From ASV31 sp965229765 (GTDB lineage Bacteria > Pseudomonadota > Alphaproteobacteria > Rhodobacterales > Rhodobacteraceae): DNA of 64,000 nucleotides. This document shows positions 45,619-55,336 of the stretch, one piece after another. Where the stretch lies: assembly GCA_965229765.1 (NCBI GenBank), contig CBDDJT010000003.1:1302001-1366000 (forward strand), given 5' to 3'. The stretch's first letter is position 1; every line of letters begins with the position of its first letter. The translations under genes and the position numbers were made by a program. Under the pieces are notes generated by a model. It ran no database searches. It worked only from the letters and a program-made list of their open reading frames with translations, and was not told where the DNA came from.

Positions 45619-47118
45619 ATGCCGCACCTCCCCAACGCCCCGACCATCGAGAAAGGCGTCGGCACGTCATCGCCCTTTGACCTTGTCGTGATCGGTGCCG
45701 GGATCGCCGGGCTGAACGCACTGTATGCCGCGACGAACTATTTGCCCGCCGGGGGCCGCGTCCTGCTGATCGACGAAAAACCAGTCGCTGGCGGCATGTG
45801 GAACACGGCATATGATTATGTCCGCCTGCACCAGCCGCACCCGATGTTCACCGTCGGCGACATGAAGTGGAACTGGACAAAGCCACGCGACTATCTCGCG
45901 CAACGTGACGAGGTGCGCGATCATCTGGGCGCCGCGCTTGCGCCGGTATCACAGAAGGTACAGCTTGAAACCGCATTCGGCCACCGGGCAAGCCTGTGCG
46001 AAGAGATCGATACCCCCGACGGACCCCGCGCTCGGGTCGAGTATCACCCGGTGGATGACACGGACGCAAAGACGATTGTGCTTGCGCGGCGCGCGATCCA
46101 CGCCGCAGGTCTGAACTACCGCGTTGCAGATCCTCTTCCCCTCGGTTCTGCCAATGTGGTTTCGGTCATACCTCAAGACCTCTTGGCCACGCTGGACGCC
46201 CATCCCGGGGCACCGGTCTACGTGGTCGGCGGCGGCAAGACGGGCATGGACTCGATCCTCGCCACACTCTCGCGCGACCCGGGACGGAGCGTGACGCTCC
46301 TCAAGGGCGGCGGCACGAACTTTCTCAACCGCACCCGCTACCTCCCGACCGGGCTGTCGCGCTGGACCTCGGGAGATCTGGTCTCACGCGTCTTTCGGGA
46401 CCTTGCGATACACTTCGACGGTGAGAACGAGGCAAGCCTTATCGACCATTTCCGCCGCACACATGCTACCGATCCCGACACTGCGAACGCGGTATTCCTG
46501 TACGGCCTGCAATCCGAGGAAGAGCACGCGCGCATTGCCGATGGCCTTGAGACGCAGTACGCGGACTACCTCGACCGGGTCGAGGACGGCCCCGACGGCC
46601 CGGTGATGACGTTGCGCAGCGGGGCAACCTCTCCGGTCCCGCCCGGCAGCATCTTTGTCAATTGCACGGGCAGCTTCTTCAGAACGCCGGAGATGGCACA
46701 GGCTCTTCCCGGACTATCGGCAAGGGACACGATCTTGTCACTGAATGCCCGTGACGGGTTCCATTTCCTCACCAGTGTCGCGGGCTTCTTCACCACCCAT
46801 CTTCTCTATCGCGGCGAACTGCGCGGCCGGGGCTTTTACTTCCTCGATCACGAGGCGCTCTTCCGCAAGAACCGCAACGCATGGATCGGGGCCTCGTCAG
46901 CCCAGGCCTACTTGAACCAGGTCATCGCCGTGCAGACCTTGCCGCTCAGCCTGCTCGACGCCTGCGGTCTGGACCTCGACAGGTGGTATCCACTGCCACG
47001 GCGCATGGCGGGATTGGTCCGGATGAAGGCGACTGCCAGCCGCGACATCGCGCATTGCAGGAAGGTGCTCGACCGTGTTGCCGATCGTTTCGGCGTGACC
47101 TGCACGGCGCTGACATAG
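45619..47118 (+). CDS. FAD/NAD(P)-dependent oxidoreductase, flavin-monooxygenase-like
   Basis: 499-residue flavoprotein with two dinucleotide-binding folds: GAGIAGLNA (residues 26-34) for FAD and GGGKTGMDS (about 204-212) for NAD(P)H. The AGGMWNTAYDYVRLHQPHPMF stretch recalls FAD-dependent monooxygenases. AAGGAG at 45607-45612 gives best spacing to ATG 45619; ATGs at 45598 and 45616 are alternatives. It lies 92 bases after the LacI gene and converges with the DAO-family oxidase. Substrate unknown; N- or S-hydroxylation or a small ketone are possible. Confidence 0.75.
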   Translation: MPHLPNAPTIEKGVGTSSPFDLVVIGAGIAGLNALYAATNYLPAGGRVLLIDEKPVAGGMWNTAYDYVRLHQPHPMFTVGDMKWNWTKPRDYLAQRDEVRDHLGAALAPVSQKVQLETAFGHRASLCEEIDTPDGPRARVEYHPVDDTDAKTIVLARRAIHAAGLNYRVADPLPLGSANVVSVIPQDLLATLDAHPGAPVYVVGGGKTGMDSILATLSRDPGRSVTLLKGGGTNFLNRTRYLPTGLSRWTSGDLVSRVFRDLAIHFDGENEASLIDHFRRTHATDPDTANAVFLYGLQSEEEHARIADGLETQYADYLDRVEDGPDGPVMTLRSGATSPVPPGSIFVNCTGSFFRTPEMAQALPGLSARDTILSLNARDGFHFLTSVAGFFTTHLLYRGELRGRGFYFLDHEALFRKNRNAWIGASSAQAYLNQVIAVQTLPLSLLDACGLDLDRWYPLPRRMAGLVRMKATASRDIAHCRKVLDRVADRFGVTCTALT

Positions 47119-47129
47119 GCTCGCCCGGG

Positions 47130-48437
47130 TCAACCCAGAACGGAGAAGCTCGATTCAGCGTTGACAGGACGTCTGCGCGAATAGAACCCCGCGTTCACGT
47201 CGCGCCCGGTATAGGGCAGACGGAATGTCATGGGATGGCTATCGTGGTCTCCGCCCGCTTCGCAATGGCCGACAAGTGCAGCCATCAGCTTTCCGGCGAT
47301 CGGGGCGTTCTTGTACTGGTTGCCGCTGGTGCCGCAGGCCATGTAGAATCCCGGCAGACTGGACTTGTCGTAGATCGGGATCCAGTCTGTAGATGCATCG
47401 TAGAGATCAACGACACCCCGCGCACGCCCCGGAATGCCCAACGAAGGCACACGCTGGCCAAAGCGCTGCGCCTGCAAGGTCCACTGGTCGGTGAAATCGC
47501 GATCATAGTCCATGTCGTCCTCGACCCAGTGATGCGGGTCGCACGCCGGGTCCTCGCTTCCTATCAGGATGTGGTTGCCATGCTCGGGACGGCAGTAACA
47601 GGCGATATCGCTGTCCGACACGATCATGCCGTCGGCCTCGAAGTCGAACCCCGGAGGCGCGGGCACGTGAACCACTTCTTGCCGCAGGGGCCTTGTGGCG
47701 ATGGTCATGTCCTCGAGCACACCGGCCATTGCGTTTATCCGGGCAGAGGCCGGCCCCGCCACGTTGATGACGACCGGGGCCTCGATTGCTTCGCCGCTGG
47801 CCAACCGCACACCTGACACGCGGCCCCCCACCTGCAAGATCCCCGTCACCGTCTCACCCAACCGGAACCGCGCGCCGTGCGCCGCCGCTGCCATGGCGAG
47901 GTTTTGTGCCGACAGCGCGGGGTCTGTCACATAGCCGGCGTTGGGCCAAAGCACCGCCCCCGCCAAACGCCCGCCGTTCGGCTGGCCGAAGGCGGGGTCG
48001 TCCATCCGCCGGGCCGGGGCGAAGCTGTCCAGCGAGTAGATCGGCAGCCGACGCGCGATATCCTCGGGCGCCCAGTCTTCGAACGGACAGTTCAATTCTG
48101 CGCTGTTGACCTTGTGCCTTTCCAGGAACCCGTTGGCCCTTGTCTTCATCACAAGGCACCCCGCCTCGCGGAATTGCGCCAGCGGCGTCCCAGGTGGCAG
48201 GCCGAGGTAATCGGCCCAGTCCCGCCAGTAGTGATAGCCCTCCCATGCCATCGCCGTGCCATCCAGCGTGGAATAGTGCATCCTGACGATCGCACAGGAC
48301 CCGGCAGTTGATCCGTGGCCCGCCTGCGTCTCTCTGTCGATTGTCAACGTCTTCCAACCGGCCTTGGCCAGCTCGAACGCGGTAGCGGCGCCGATCACGC
48401 CGGCCCCGATGATGATCGCGTCTGCGGAGTCTGTCAT
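47130..48437 (-). CDS. DAO-family FAD-dependent amine oxidoreductase
   Basis: 435-residue oxidoreductase of the D-amino-acid/sarcosine oxidase family. Seen: FAD motif IIGAGVIGAATAFELAKAGWKTLTID at the N-terminus, HGSTAGSCAIVRMHYS, and a late MACGTSGNQYKNAPIAGKLMAALV segment. Expected to oxidise a secondary or tertiary amine. Its start overlaps the TetR stop (ATGA), so it is the last gene of the demethylase operon. Resembles sarcosine oxidase beta but the other subunits are absent. Confidence 0.82.
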   Translation of the reverse strand: MTDSADAIIIGAGVIGAATAFELAKAGWKTLTIDRETQAGHGSTAGSCAIVRMHYSTLDGTAMAWEGYHYWRDWADYLGLPPGTPLAQFREAGCLVMKTRANGFLERHKVNSAELNCPFEDWAPEDIARRLPIYSLDSFAPARRMDDPAFGQPNGGRLAGAVLWPNAGYVTDPALSAQNLAMAAAAHGARFRLGETVTGILQVGGRVSGVRLASGEAIEAPVVINVAGPASARINAMAGVLEDMTIATRPLRQEVVHVPAPPGFDFEADGMIVSDSDIACYCRPEHGNHILIGSEDPACDPHHWVEDDMDYDRDFTDQWTLQAQRFGQRVPSLGIPGRARGVVDLYDASTDWIPIYDKSSLPGFYMACGTSGNQYKNAPIAGKLMAALVGHCEAGGDHDSHPMTFRLPYTGRDVNAGFYSRRRPVNAESSFSVLG

Positions 48438-49117
48438 TGCGATTGGGCCTCCTTGGCGGACAGTGCATAGGCTGTGAAAGTCTCGATCTCCTGCGGTCGC
48501 GGCTGCTGGCCGGTGAAGCAGTACAGATACATCGGCACCATCGTCAGCCGGTGCTGGGTGGATTCCCCCAGATCGGCCAGATCGTAGCCCACCTGCATGA
48601 AGTACAGCACCCGCGCCCGGATCATTGCCTCTTCGCCAGCATAGCCGAAGCGCGTGAACATTCCCGTCAGTGCCGTCAGCCGCGCCGCGTCTGACGCATC
48701 CAGAAGCCGCCGCACATTCGCGTCCCGCCGCGCCCAGTCGCGCACTGCGAAGTCCAGCGGATTGTTGAACATCCGCTCATCCACGACACACCGAAAGACA
48801 TTGCAGACAGCCTCGGTGACGGTGGCGGCCGGCGCCTCGGCCTGCGCAACGACAGCCGCCGTGTTTGTTTCCTGCCAATGCCGCAGCAAGGTCTCAAGAA
48901 GATCCCGCCGGCTCTTGAAGTACCAGTAGAAGCTGGACCGGGACACACCCAGCCGGGTCGCCAGTGTCAGCACCTTCACCTGCTCGACCCCGTCCGAAAG
49001 CAGCACGTCCAGCGCTGCGTTCAGCCAGTCATCGCGCGTGACCTTCACGTTGCCGGTCAGCGGTGCCTTGTCGGGATCGTCGCGGTGCAGGACCGGCGCG
49101 GGCGTCGTTCGTGTCAT
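48434..49117 (-). CDS. TetR-family regulator inside the demethylase operon
   Basis: 227-residue TetR/AcrR regulator: N-terminal helix-turn-helix (about residues 46-72, VKVLTLATRLGVSRSSFYWYFKSRRDLLE) and an all-helical ligand domain. Start overlaps the MttB-family stop (TGATG) and stop overlaps the oxidase start (ATGA). Being part of the operon suggests autoregulation, probably through the TRGACA-ATTG-TGTCCA near-palindrome at the operon's front. The ligand is likely the N-methylated substrate or a product. Confidence 0.83.
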   Translation of the reverse strand: MTRTTPAPVLHRDDPDKAPLTGNVKVTRDDWLNAALDVLLSDGVEQVKVLTLATRLGVSRSSFYWYFKSRRDLLETLLRHWQETNTAAVVAQAEAPAATVTEAVCNVFRCVVDERMFNNPLDFAVRDWARRDANVRRLLDASDAARLTALTGMFTRFGYAGEEAMIRARVLYFMQVGYDLADLGESTQHRLTMVPMYLYCFTGQQPRPQEIETFTAYALSAKEAQSQ

Positions 49118-50679
49118 CAGCTTTCCGGCGGGGCGCCGCCTTCTGCCTTGCGCCGCGCGATGAAGGCCGCCAGCGCCTCGCGCCGGTCGCCATCGGTTGC
49201 AGGGCGCACGTCAGCCGCCAGTATGGACTTCCACACATCGGTCGCGCGGGAATTGGCGTCACGAGCACCCCGCTCGACCCATGTACCGAAATTGGCATAG
49301 TCGTGAACGATCGGTTCATAGAACTCCGTATCGTAACGCGCCATGGTCTGGCTGGTCGCAAAGAAGTGCCCCTGCGGAGCGACCTCGGCAATGGCGTTGT
49401 CGAGCCCGATCTCGTCCGCACCTGCCTGCGCACCGGCACACAACTCGGCGATCATGTTCAGGACCTCGGCGTCGGTGACCAGCTTTTCGTAGGACACCGT
49501 CAAGCCACCCTCCAGCCAGCCCGCCGCGTGGATGACCACGGTCGCGCCCGCCATCAGGCACCCCCAAAGCCCAAACTGGTTTTCGTTTGCCGCCTGAACA
49601 TCGTTCAGGTTCGAAGCCGAACCGGCGGCAGAGCGCCACGGCAGGCCAATCATCCGCGCCAGTTGTCCGGCAGCCAGCGACGCCTGGAAATGCGACGGAG
49701 TGCCAAAGGCCGGCGCCCCGGATTTCATGTCCACGTTCGAGGTGAAGGTGCCGTAGCAGACCGGCGCGCCGGGTCGCACCAATTGCGTCAGCACGATCGC
49801 CGCCAGCGCTTCGGCGTGGCTCAGCGTCACCGCCCCCGCGACCGTGATCGGCGCCATCGCCCCCATCAGCGTGAAGGGCGTCACGATTGACAGCTGACCG
49901 TGGCGGGCGAAGTCGATCAACCCCTGCGCCATTGGTATATCCAGCGTCCGCGGGCTGTTGGTATTGATAATCGTGTAGCAATGAGGCGCGGCCGCAAACT
50001 CCAGATCGGTCAGTCCGCGAAAGTCGCGCACCATCTCGAAACTGTCCATCACCTGTGGTGTCCCACGCGAGAACACGAAGGGGAACTTGTCCGACAGCGT
50101 CAGCTGCGCCTCGGTCGTGAAATAGTGCCGTTCATGGGTCGGCACGTCCTGCGGCTCGACCTGGGGCGAGATCATGTGAAAGACGTCGAAATGCTGCGTC
50201 AGCTGAATGTATTCACGATAATCGCGGCCCGACCCCGGGCGGCGCCCCCTCTCCAGGTCGGTGGCATGTGGCGCCCCAGCGCCCGGCTGGAACACAAGGG
50301 TTCCAAGCTCCAGTGTCAGGTCGCGCTGCCGCGCCCCCGCGATGCACGCGATAGAGGACGGCGCACTGGCCACTGCCGCCTCGACCATGTCACGCCCGAT
50401 CCGAACCATCCCGCTGGATTCGTCGACGCGCGCACCACCCTGCGCAAGGATCGTTCTCGCTTCGGGCAGCAGAACCCGCATCCCAAGTTCCTGCAATATA
50501 CGCAGGGCGGTTTCGTGCATCTCGGCGACCTGATCGCCAGAGAACACCTCCATCGGTGGAAAGGGATTGCGCAACTGCCGGTAATTGGCCGTCCGGCGCG
50601 ATGGCGGCGGCCCCTCTGGGCGGGGCCCACGCGTCCGCCTGCCCCGCCGTCCTGCACTGCTTTCCGCCACCCGGCTCAA
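49117..50679 (-). CDS. Trimethylamine methyltransferase (MttB) family protein, non-pyrrolysine
   Basis: 520-residue member of the MttB superfamily. The frame is unbroken, with no in-frame amber codon for pyrrolysine, so it belongs to the non-pyrrolysine branch, where known members demethylate quaternary amines such as glycine betaine, carnitine or proline betaine. Seen: NPFPPMEVFSGDQVAEMHETALRILQELGMRVLLPEAR, EYIQLTQHFDVFHMISPQ and MKSGAPAFGTPSHFQASLAAGQLARMIGLPWRS. The first 30 residues are Arg/Pro-rich and atypical. Overlaps the DMGDH-like gene (ATGA) and TetR gene. No corrinoid protein gene is adjacent. Confidence 0.85.
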   Translation of the reverse strand: MSRVAESSAGRRGRRTRGPRPEGPPPSRRTANYRQLRNPFPPMEVFSGDQVAEMHETALRILQELGMRVLLPEARTILAQGGARVDESSGMVRIGRDMVEAAVASAPSSIACIAGARQRDLTLELGTLVFQPGAGAPHATDLERGRRPGSGRDYREYIQLTQHFDVFHMISPQVEPQDVPTHERHYFTTEAQLTLSDKFPFVFSRGTPQVMDSFEMVRDFRGLTDLEFAAAPHCYTIINTNSPRTLDIPMAQGLIDFARHGQLSIVTPFTLMGAMAPITVAGAVTLSHAEALAAIVLTQLVRPGAPVCYGTFTSNVDMKSGAPAFGTPSHFQASLAAGQLARMIGLPWRSAAGSASNLNDVQAANENQFGLWGCLMAGATVVIHAAGWLEGGLTVSYEKLVTDAEVLNMIAELCAGAQAGADEIGLDNAIAEVAPQGHFFATSQTMARYDTEFYEPIVHDYANFGTWVERGARDANSRATDVWKSILAADVRPATDGDRREALAAFIARRKAEGGAPPES

Positions 50680-53081
50680 CCTCTCATCGCTCTGCCCGCC
50701 GGGTCATGCGGCGATGGCGCTATCACCCGGGCTGGCCGCGAAACGCCGACCACGTGCACGGCAAGCCCGGTGCCCTCGGCGGCGTGGGCCCTGTCCACAA
50801 GCGCCATGGCCAGCGACTTGCCGGTATAGTGCCCGTACCCGCCCGAGGTGACGAAACCCACAAGCTCTTCCCCCGCCCAGACCGGTTCGTAGCCGCTGGC
50901 ATCTGCATCCGCAGCTTCGACCTCCAGCGTGACCAGAACCTTGGACGGGCCGTCGCCATCACGTTCGGCCAGCGCCGCCTCTCGTCCGATAAAATCGCCC
51001 TTGTCCCAGGCGATCCAGCGGTCCATGCCTGTCATCCCCGCCGTCCGGTCCTGCGTGAACTCCGCCGACCAGATGCCAAAGCTCTTCTCCAGCCGCGTCG
51101 ACAGCATCGCATTGAATCCGCATTCACGGATGCCATGCGCTGCCCCAGCCTCCAGCAACAGGCGGCGCAGCGCGATGTGATCGCCATAGCGGCAGTTGAT
51201 CTCGAACCCCATTTCGCCGGTCACCGACATGCGCGCCACATGCGCGCGCACCAGCCCGATGTCGGCCCGCCGGCACCCCATGAACGGCAGGTCCGACAGG
51301 TCGGTCTCGGCAACCGCTTCGATCACAGCGCGTGAGTTCGGACCAACCACGCCGAACCCGCAGATACTCTCGCCCAGATCGCGCACGGAAACGCCGTCCT
51401 CCAGATGGTCGTCGAACCAGCGCATATGCCACGTCCGCAGATAGTAGGATCCCATGATCCACCACGTTCCGTCGCCCCAGTTCAGCACGGTAAGGTCACC
51501 CTTCAACCGCCCGTTCGGCGCAAGCATCGGCGCCAGTCGTGCCCGCCCCGGCCCCGGCAGTTTCGAGGCCATTATCCTGTCAAGCCACGCCTCGGCTTTG
51601 GGACCGGTCACCTCGAAGCGCGAAAATCCGGTGATATCAAGAAGCCCGACCCCCTCTCGGATCGTCCGGCACTCCTCGGCAACGATGGGATGGGCATTTG
51701 ACCGCTTCAGCGTCGGCGTCTCCTCGAACCCCTCGGGCGCAAAGTAGAGCGGCACCTCAAGGTCCCAGCTGACGCCCCACCGGCAGCCAGCCGCGGTCAT
51801 CGCGTCATGCGCTGGCGCCATCTTCAACGGCCGCCCCGCCGGAAGCTGTTCGTTCGGGTAGGTCATCACGAAGCGGCGCGAATAGAACTGGCCGGTGGTC
51901 TCGCGGATATATCGCTTGTTCTCGGCGAACCTCCCGTAGCGCGCCACGTCCATCGACCAGGCGTCGGCCTCGGGCTCTCCATGGATCATCCACTCGGCCA
52001 GCGTCTTGCCCACGCCCCCGCCTTGAAGGAAACCCGCCATCACCGCGCAGGCCGACCAGTATCCGCGCTTGCCCGGCACCGGTCCCACCAACGGGTTGCC
52101 GTCTGGCGAAAAGGTGAAGGCGCCGTTCACCCAGGTCTTTATGCCAACATCCTGGATCGCCGGATAGCGTGCGAACCCAAGCATCAGTTCGTTCTCGATA
52201 CGGTCCAGCTGTTCCTGGAACAGTTCCTCGCCGTAGTTCCACGGTGCGCCGTCCATTGCCCAGTGCTCGTGTTCGATCTCGTAGATGCCGACCAGAACCC
52301 CCTTCTGGTCCTGGCGCATGTAGGTGAAACCTTCGAGATCAACGGTCATCGGCATCTCGAAATCTGCCGCTGCCACCTCGGGCACGGTGTCGGTCACAAG
52401 GTAGTGGTGCTTCAACGGGCTCAGCGGCAACTCGATCCCAGCCATCCGTCCGACCTGCTTGGCCCAAAGGCCCGCGGCGTTGACCACGTGCTCGCAGGTG
52501 ATGGTGCCCTTGTCGGTGACAACCTGCCAGCCGTCTGTCGTCTGGATCAGCCGTTCAACCCTGGTTTCCTCGTAGTATTCGGCGCCACGCTTGCGCGCGG
52601 CGGCAGCATAGGCCTGCACCGTGCCCGTCGTGTCGATATACCCCTCGCGGTCAGCCCACATTGCGCCAAGGACGCCATCTGTCGACATGATGGGACAACG
52701 CCGTTGTGCTTCCTCGGGCGACATCAGTTCGCAATCGTCGATTCCGATCGACTGGAAGACGCGATAGTTGGCCTGCAACCACTCCCACCTCTCGGGCGTG
52801 CCGGCCAGCGTCAGTCCACCCGTCATGTGAAGCCCGATGTTCTGGCCCGATTCCTTCTCGATCTCGGACAACAGGTCGATGGTATAGGCCTGCAATGCTG
52901 CCATGTTCGGATCGGCGTTCAGCGCATGGATCCCCCCGGCCGCGTGCCACGACGACCCCGAGGCAAGTCGCCGCCGTTCCAGCATCACGACGTCCGTCCA
53001 GCCATGGCGGGCCAGGTGATACAGGACCGATGCCCCAACAACGCCGCCCCCGATCACCACAACACGATACTGAGAATTCAT
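50676..53081 (-). CDS. Dimethylglycine/sarcosine dehydrogenase-like FAD-GcvT fusion
   Basis: 801-residue fusion: N-terminal DAO-type FAD domain (GGGVVG, residues 11-16; His46 in SSWHAAGG, the usual covalent-flavin histidine position) and, from about residue 430, a GcvT-like aminomethyltransferase domain (VPLYFAPEGFEETP... then GLLDITGFSRFEVTG, QDRTAGMTG). Family members oxidise N-methyl groups and pass the one-carbon unit to tetrahydrofolate. ATG 53081 has GGAGGGG 6 bases upstream; a GTG start at 53099 is possible. First gene of a four-gene operon with an MttB homologue, TetR and an amine oxidase. Confidence 0.85.
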   Translation of the reverse strand: MNSQYRVVVIGGGVVGASVLYHLARHGWTDVVMLERRRLASGSSWHAAGGIHALNADPNMAALQAYTIDLLSEIEKESGQNIGLHMTGGLTLAGTPERWEWLQANYRVFQSIGIDDCELMSPEEAQRRCPIMSTDGVLGAMWADREGYIDTTGTVQAYAAAARKRGAEYYEETRVERLIQTTDGWQVVTDKGTITCEHVVNAAGLWAKQVGRMAGIELPLSPLKHHYLVTDTVPEVAAADFEMPMTVDLEGFTYMRQDQKGVLVGIYEIEHEHWAMDGAPWNYGEELFQEQLDRIENELMLGFARYPAIQDVGIKTWVNGAFTFSPDGNPLVGPVPGKRGYWSACAVMAGFLQGGGVGKTLAEWMIHGEPEADAWSMDVARYGRFAENKRYIRETTGQFYSRRFVMTYPNEQLPAGRPLKMAPAHDAMTAAGCRWGVSWDLEVPLYFAPEGFEETPTLKRSNAHPIVAEECRTIREGVGLLDITGFSRFEVTGPKAEAWLDRIMASKLPGPGRARLAPMLAPNGRLKGDLTVLNWGDGTWWIMGSYYLRTWHMRWFDDHLEDGVSVRDLGESICGFGVVGPNSRAVIEAVAETDLSDLPFMGCRRADIGLVRAHVARMSVTGEMGFEINCRYGDHIALRRLLLEAGAAHGIRECGFNAMLSTRLEKSFGIWSAEFTQDRTAGMTGMDRWIAWDKGDFIGREAALAERDGDGPSKVLVTLEVEAADADASGYEPVWAGEELVGFVTSGGYGHYTGKSLAMALVDRAHAAEGTGLAVHVVGVSRPARVIAPSPHDPAGRAMRG

Positions 53082-53439
53082 CTGACGCCCCTCCACCACA
53101 TCGCTCTGTGCCGGCAGCCTAGACGCTCGGCCGCCCTATCGCTAGACAATTGTGTCCAGTGCTGCATGCGTTCTTGATAGCGTCGAAGCGCCACAAGGTT
53201 TCCCGGCGCGGCGCGACAGGCTGCAAAGCCCCGATCACGCTGACGAGATCGGGGGCATCACCAGCCTGTCACCCTGACAGCAGCCGGAAAACCCTGCCTT
53301 GGGGCGGTCCAGCGTTCGGGGTCGGATCAACAGACTTACCGACCCTCGTCATGAATGAGGGGGCTTCGGCAGGCAGGTCATCTGGTCGAGAACATTCTGC
53401 GCGGCAGGTCACAAAGCTGTGTTCTTCCCAGAACCCCGT
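53082..53439. other. Gap between DMGDH-like operon and LysR gene
   Basis: 358 bases that should contain the promoter of the demethylase operon and the end of the LysR transcript. Apart from the operator-like site at 53142-53159 I see no gene or strong structure. Confidence 0.45.
53142..53159. promoter_or_regulatory. Probable TetR operator upstream of the demethylase operon
   Basis: CTAGACA-ATTG-TGTCCAG is an 18-base near-palindrome (6 of 7 arm positions match), about 60 bases upstream of the first gene of an operon that encodes its own TetR regulator. Size and symmetry suit a TetR dimer site. Confidence 0.5.
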
Positions 53440-54375
53440 TCATGCGTGCGACGACCGCAAATGCGTGACAAAGGCAGAGGTCGCGGATCCTGCCCTTGCC
53501 GCTTCCCAAAGAAAGCCAAGCGGACGAAGGGGCGCGTCAATTTCGGTGTTCAGCTTCTTGACTGCACCCGAGTCCAGCCACGGAACGGCGACGCTGCGTG
53601 GTAGGATCGCCAGGTACTTGCCGGTTGTCAGCATTTCCTTCGTCAGTTCGGGAATATGCATGATGACCTGACATCGCGCGCCTTGAGGCCAGTCGTGCGC
53701 ATGTGCAAAGGCCTCGAACCGGTCACGCGCAACCGACCCTACGCGGTTGAGCAGCCACTTGCAGGCGCCAAGATCACCAATCGTGATGGATGACTTGCCA
53801 GCCAGCGGATGCGCGGCGCCGCACACGGCGATAAGCTTGTCTTCGACGCACCGCTCAAACGTCCAGCCCTCGGGAATGACAGGGGGTTCCCGCGTGCAGA
53901 TCACATCGATCGAGGCCTCGGCAATTCCGCCCAAAGGGTCAGCGTCGTCCATCTGCCAGACATGAAGCTGAATGCCGGGGTGCTTGGCCGCAAAACTGTC
54001 GAGTTTGCCCTGAATCATTCCCCCCAGTGCGGCAGGGCTGGCCGACACCCGCACCATGCCCCCCTGCTGTTGCAGGCGATTGGCCAGAATTTCCGAACCG
54101 TCTTCCAGCGCCCCAAGGATCCTGCGGGCGACAGGCAGCAACTCTCTGGTAGCTTCCGTCGGCTCGACACCTTTCGAGTGGCGAAAGAAAAGCTCGGTTT
54201 CGAGCAGGTTTTCCAGCTCTTGCACAAGCTGCGAAATTGCAGGCTGCGTCATGTTCACCGCATTTCCGGCGCGACGCATGCTGCCAACCTCGGAAAGCTT
54301 CACCAGAACCTGCATGTGCCGGAATTTGGCCTTTGCGACAAACCGGTTCAGTAAAGTGCTGGCGTTAGCGGGCAT
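53440..54375 (-). CDS. LysR-family regulator
   Basis: 311-residue LysR-type regulator with an N-terminal winged helix-turn-helix (SEVGSMRRAGNAVNMTQPAISQLVQELENLLETELFFRHSKG, about residues 27-68) and a substrate-binding domain. It lies 108 bases downstream of the alpha/beta hydrolase gene, same strand, and upstream of the demethylase operon. It could control the TRAP-hydrolase operon; no divergent target is present and its own promoter is not obvious. Confidence 0.82.
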   Translation of the reverse strand: MPANASTLLNRFVAKAKFRHMQVLVKLSEVGSMRRAGNAVNMTQPAISQLVQELENLLETELFFRHSKGVEPTEATRELLPVARRILGALEDGSEILANRLQQQGGMVRVSASPAALGGMIQGKLDSFAAKHPGIQLHVWQMDDADPLGGIAEASIDVICTREPPVIPEGWTFERCVEDKLIAVCGAAHPLAGKSSITIGDLGACKWLLNRVGSVARDRFEAFAHAHDWPQGARCQVIMHIPELTKEMLTTGKYLAILPRSVAVPWLDSGAVKKLNTEIDAPLRPLGFLWEAARAGSATSAFVTHLRSSHA

Positions 54376-54483
54376 ATCTGAAATCCGTATCCGATCCTTC
54401 CCGGAGACATTAGAATCCCTTCGGGTCTTCGCGTGGCGGAAATTCCTGACCCGCGGACACTCTTCCTTCGTGTGCGCCGCTGG

Positions 54484-55335
54484 CTAGCCCAAGGTGCGTT
54501 CAGAAAGAAACCGGATGCAAGGGTCCACGACAGCGTCGAAGCCGTCGCCGCCGTGTCCGCCACCCGGAACCTGGATCAGTTCAACCCTCGTGCCGCGTGC
54601 TGCCAGCACGTCGCGCACCCTTTCGCTTTGAAGCGGGGACACCGCCGGATCGGCCGTACCGTGGACAAGCAATGTCGGAGGGAACATCTTTGCCGGGTCC
54701 AGTTCGGCAGCCGCGACATCCGGACTTGCGGCATCAGCCGCGCGCCTGTTCTTCTGCACGTCGCCACCCAGGAGCCGGCTTTCCGGGGTTGGGAGTTCCA
54801 CGTCTTCGTTGCCGCGGGGAACATCGTCATTCTCGCGATCGTGCCATAGCTGATACAGGTTGCAGGGCGGAAACCAGCCGACAATCGCGGTGACAGGTGG
54901 GATATCGCCACGCGCAGACAGAACGCCGGCCCACAGTCCGATGTGACCGCCCGACGATTGCCCCCAGACCAAAAGGCGCGAGAAATCGTATCCGTAGTCC
55001 TGCGCCCGCGATCCAAGGAACGTGACTGCGGATTTCAAGTCATGCAACTGCCTTGGCCAGATGGCCTGTTGCGAATAGGTATGGTTCATCGACGCAACCG
55101 CGAAGCCAGCGGCCAGCAGCTTGTCCAGCCGCGCGTATTTCAAGGCGTCGATCTTGTCCCCCCGAAACCAGGATCCGCCGTGGACAAACAGGACCAGAGG
55201 CGGATTGTCGGCGACATCAGGGACGTACAGGTCCATCCGGTTTCTTTCGCCGGAACCATAGGCCAGATCGCGCACAAAGCTGTGGCCCGTCTTGGGGGCC
55301 GGGATGACTGCGTCCGATATCAGTGCACTTTGCAT
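54484..55335 (-). CDS. Alpha/beta hydrolase (esterase / kynurenine formamidase-like)
   Basis: 283-residue hydrolase of the HSL-like/esterase group. Seen: oxyanion motif HGGSW (His52-Gly54), nucleophile elbow GQSSG with Ser127, a late HGTADPAV aspartate region and GGGHGGDGF with the catalytic histidine. No signal peptide, so cytoplasmic. ATG 55335 begins one base after the dctM stop; a TTG at 55353 would also be in frame. Last gene of a TRAP transporter operon, so it may hydrolyse the imported ester, amide or lactone. Confidence 0.8.
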   Translation of the reverse strand: MQSALISDAVIPAPKTGHSFVRDLAYGSGERNRMDLYVPDVADNPPLVLFVHGGSWFRGDKIDALKYARLDKLLAAGFAVASMNHTYSQQAIWPRQLHDLKSAVTFLGSRAQDYGYDFSRLLVWGQSSGGHIGLWAGVLSARGDIPPVTAIVGWFPPCNLYQLWHDRENDDVPRGNEDVELPTPESRLLGGDVQKNRRAADAASPDVAAAELDPAKMFPPTLLVHGTADPAVSPLQSERVRDVLAARGTRVELIQVPGGGHGGDGFDAVVDPCIRFLSERTLG

Positions 55336-55336
55336 G

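Noticed and set aside
49117..50679. Pyrrolysine-containing trimethylamine methyltransferase
   Set aside because: The frame is complete without an in-frame amber codon, so it is a non-pyrrolysine homologue.
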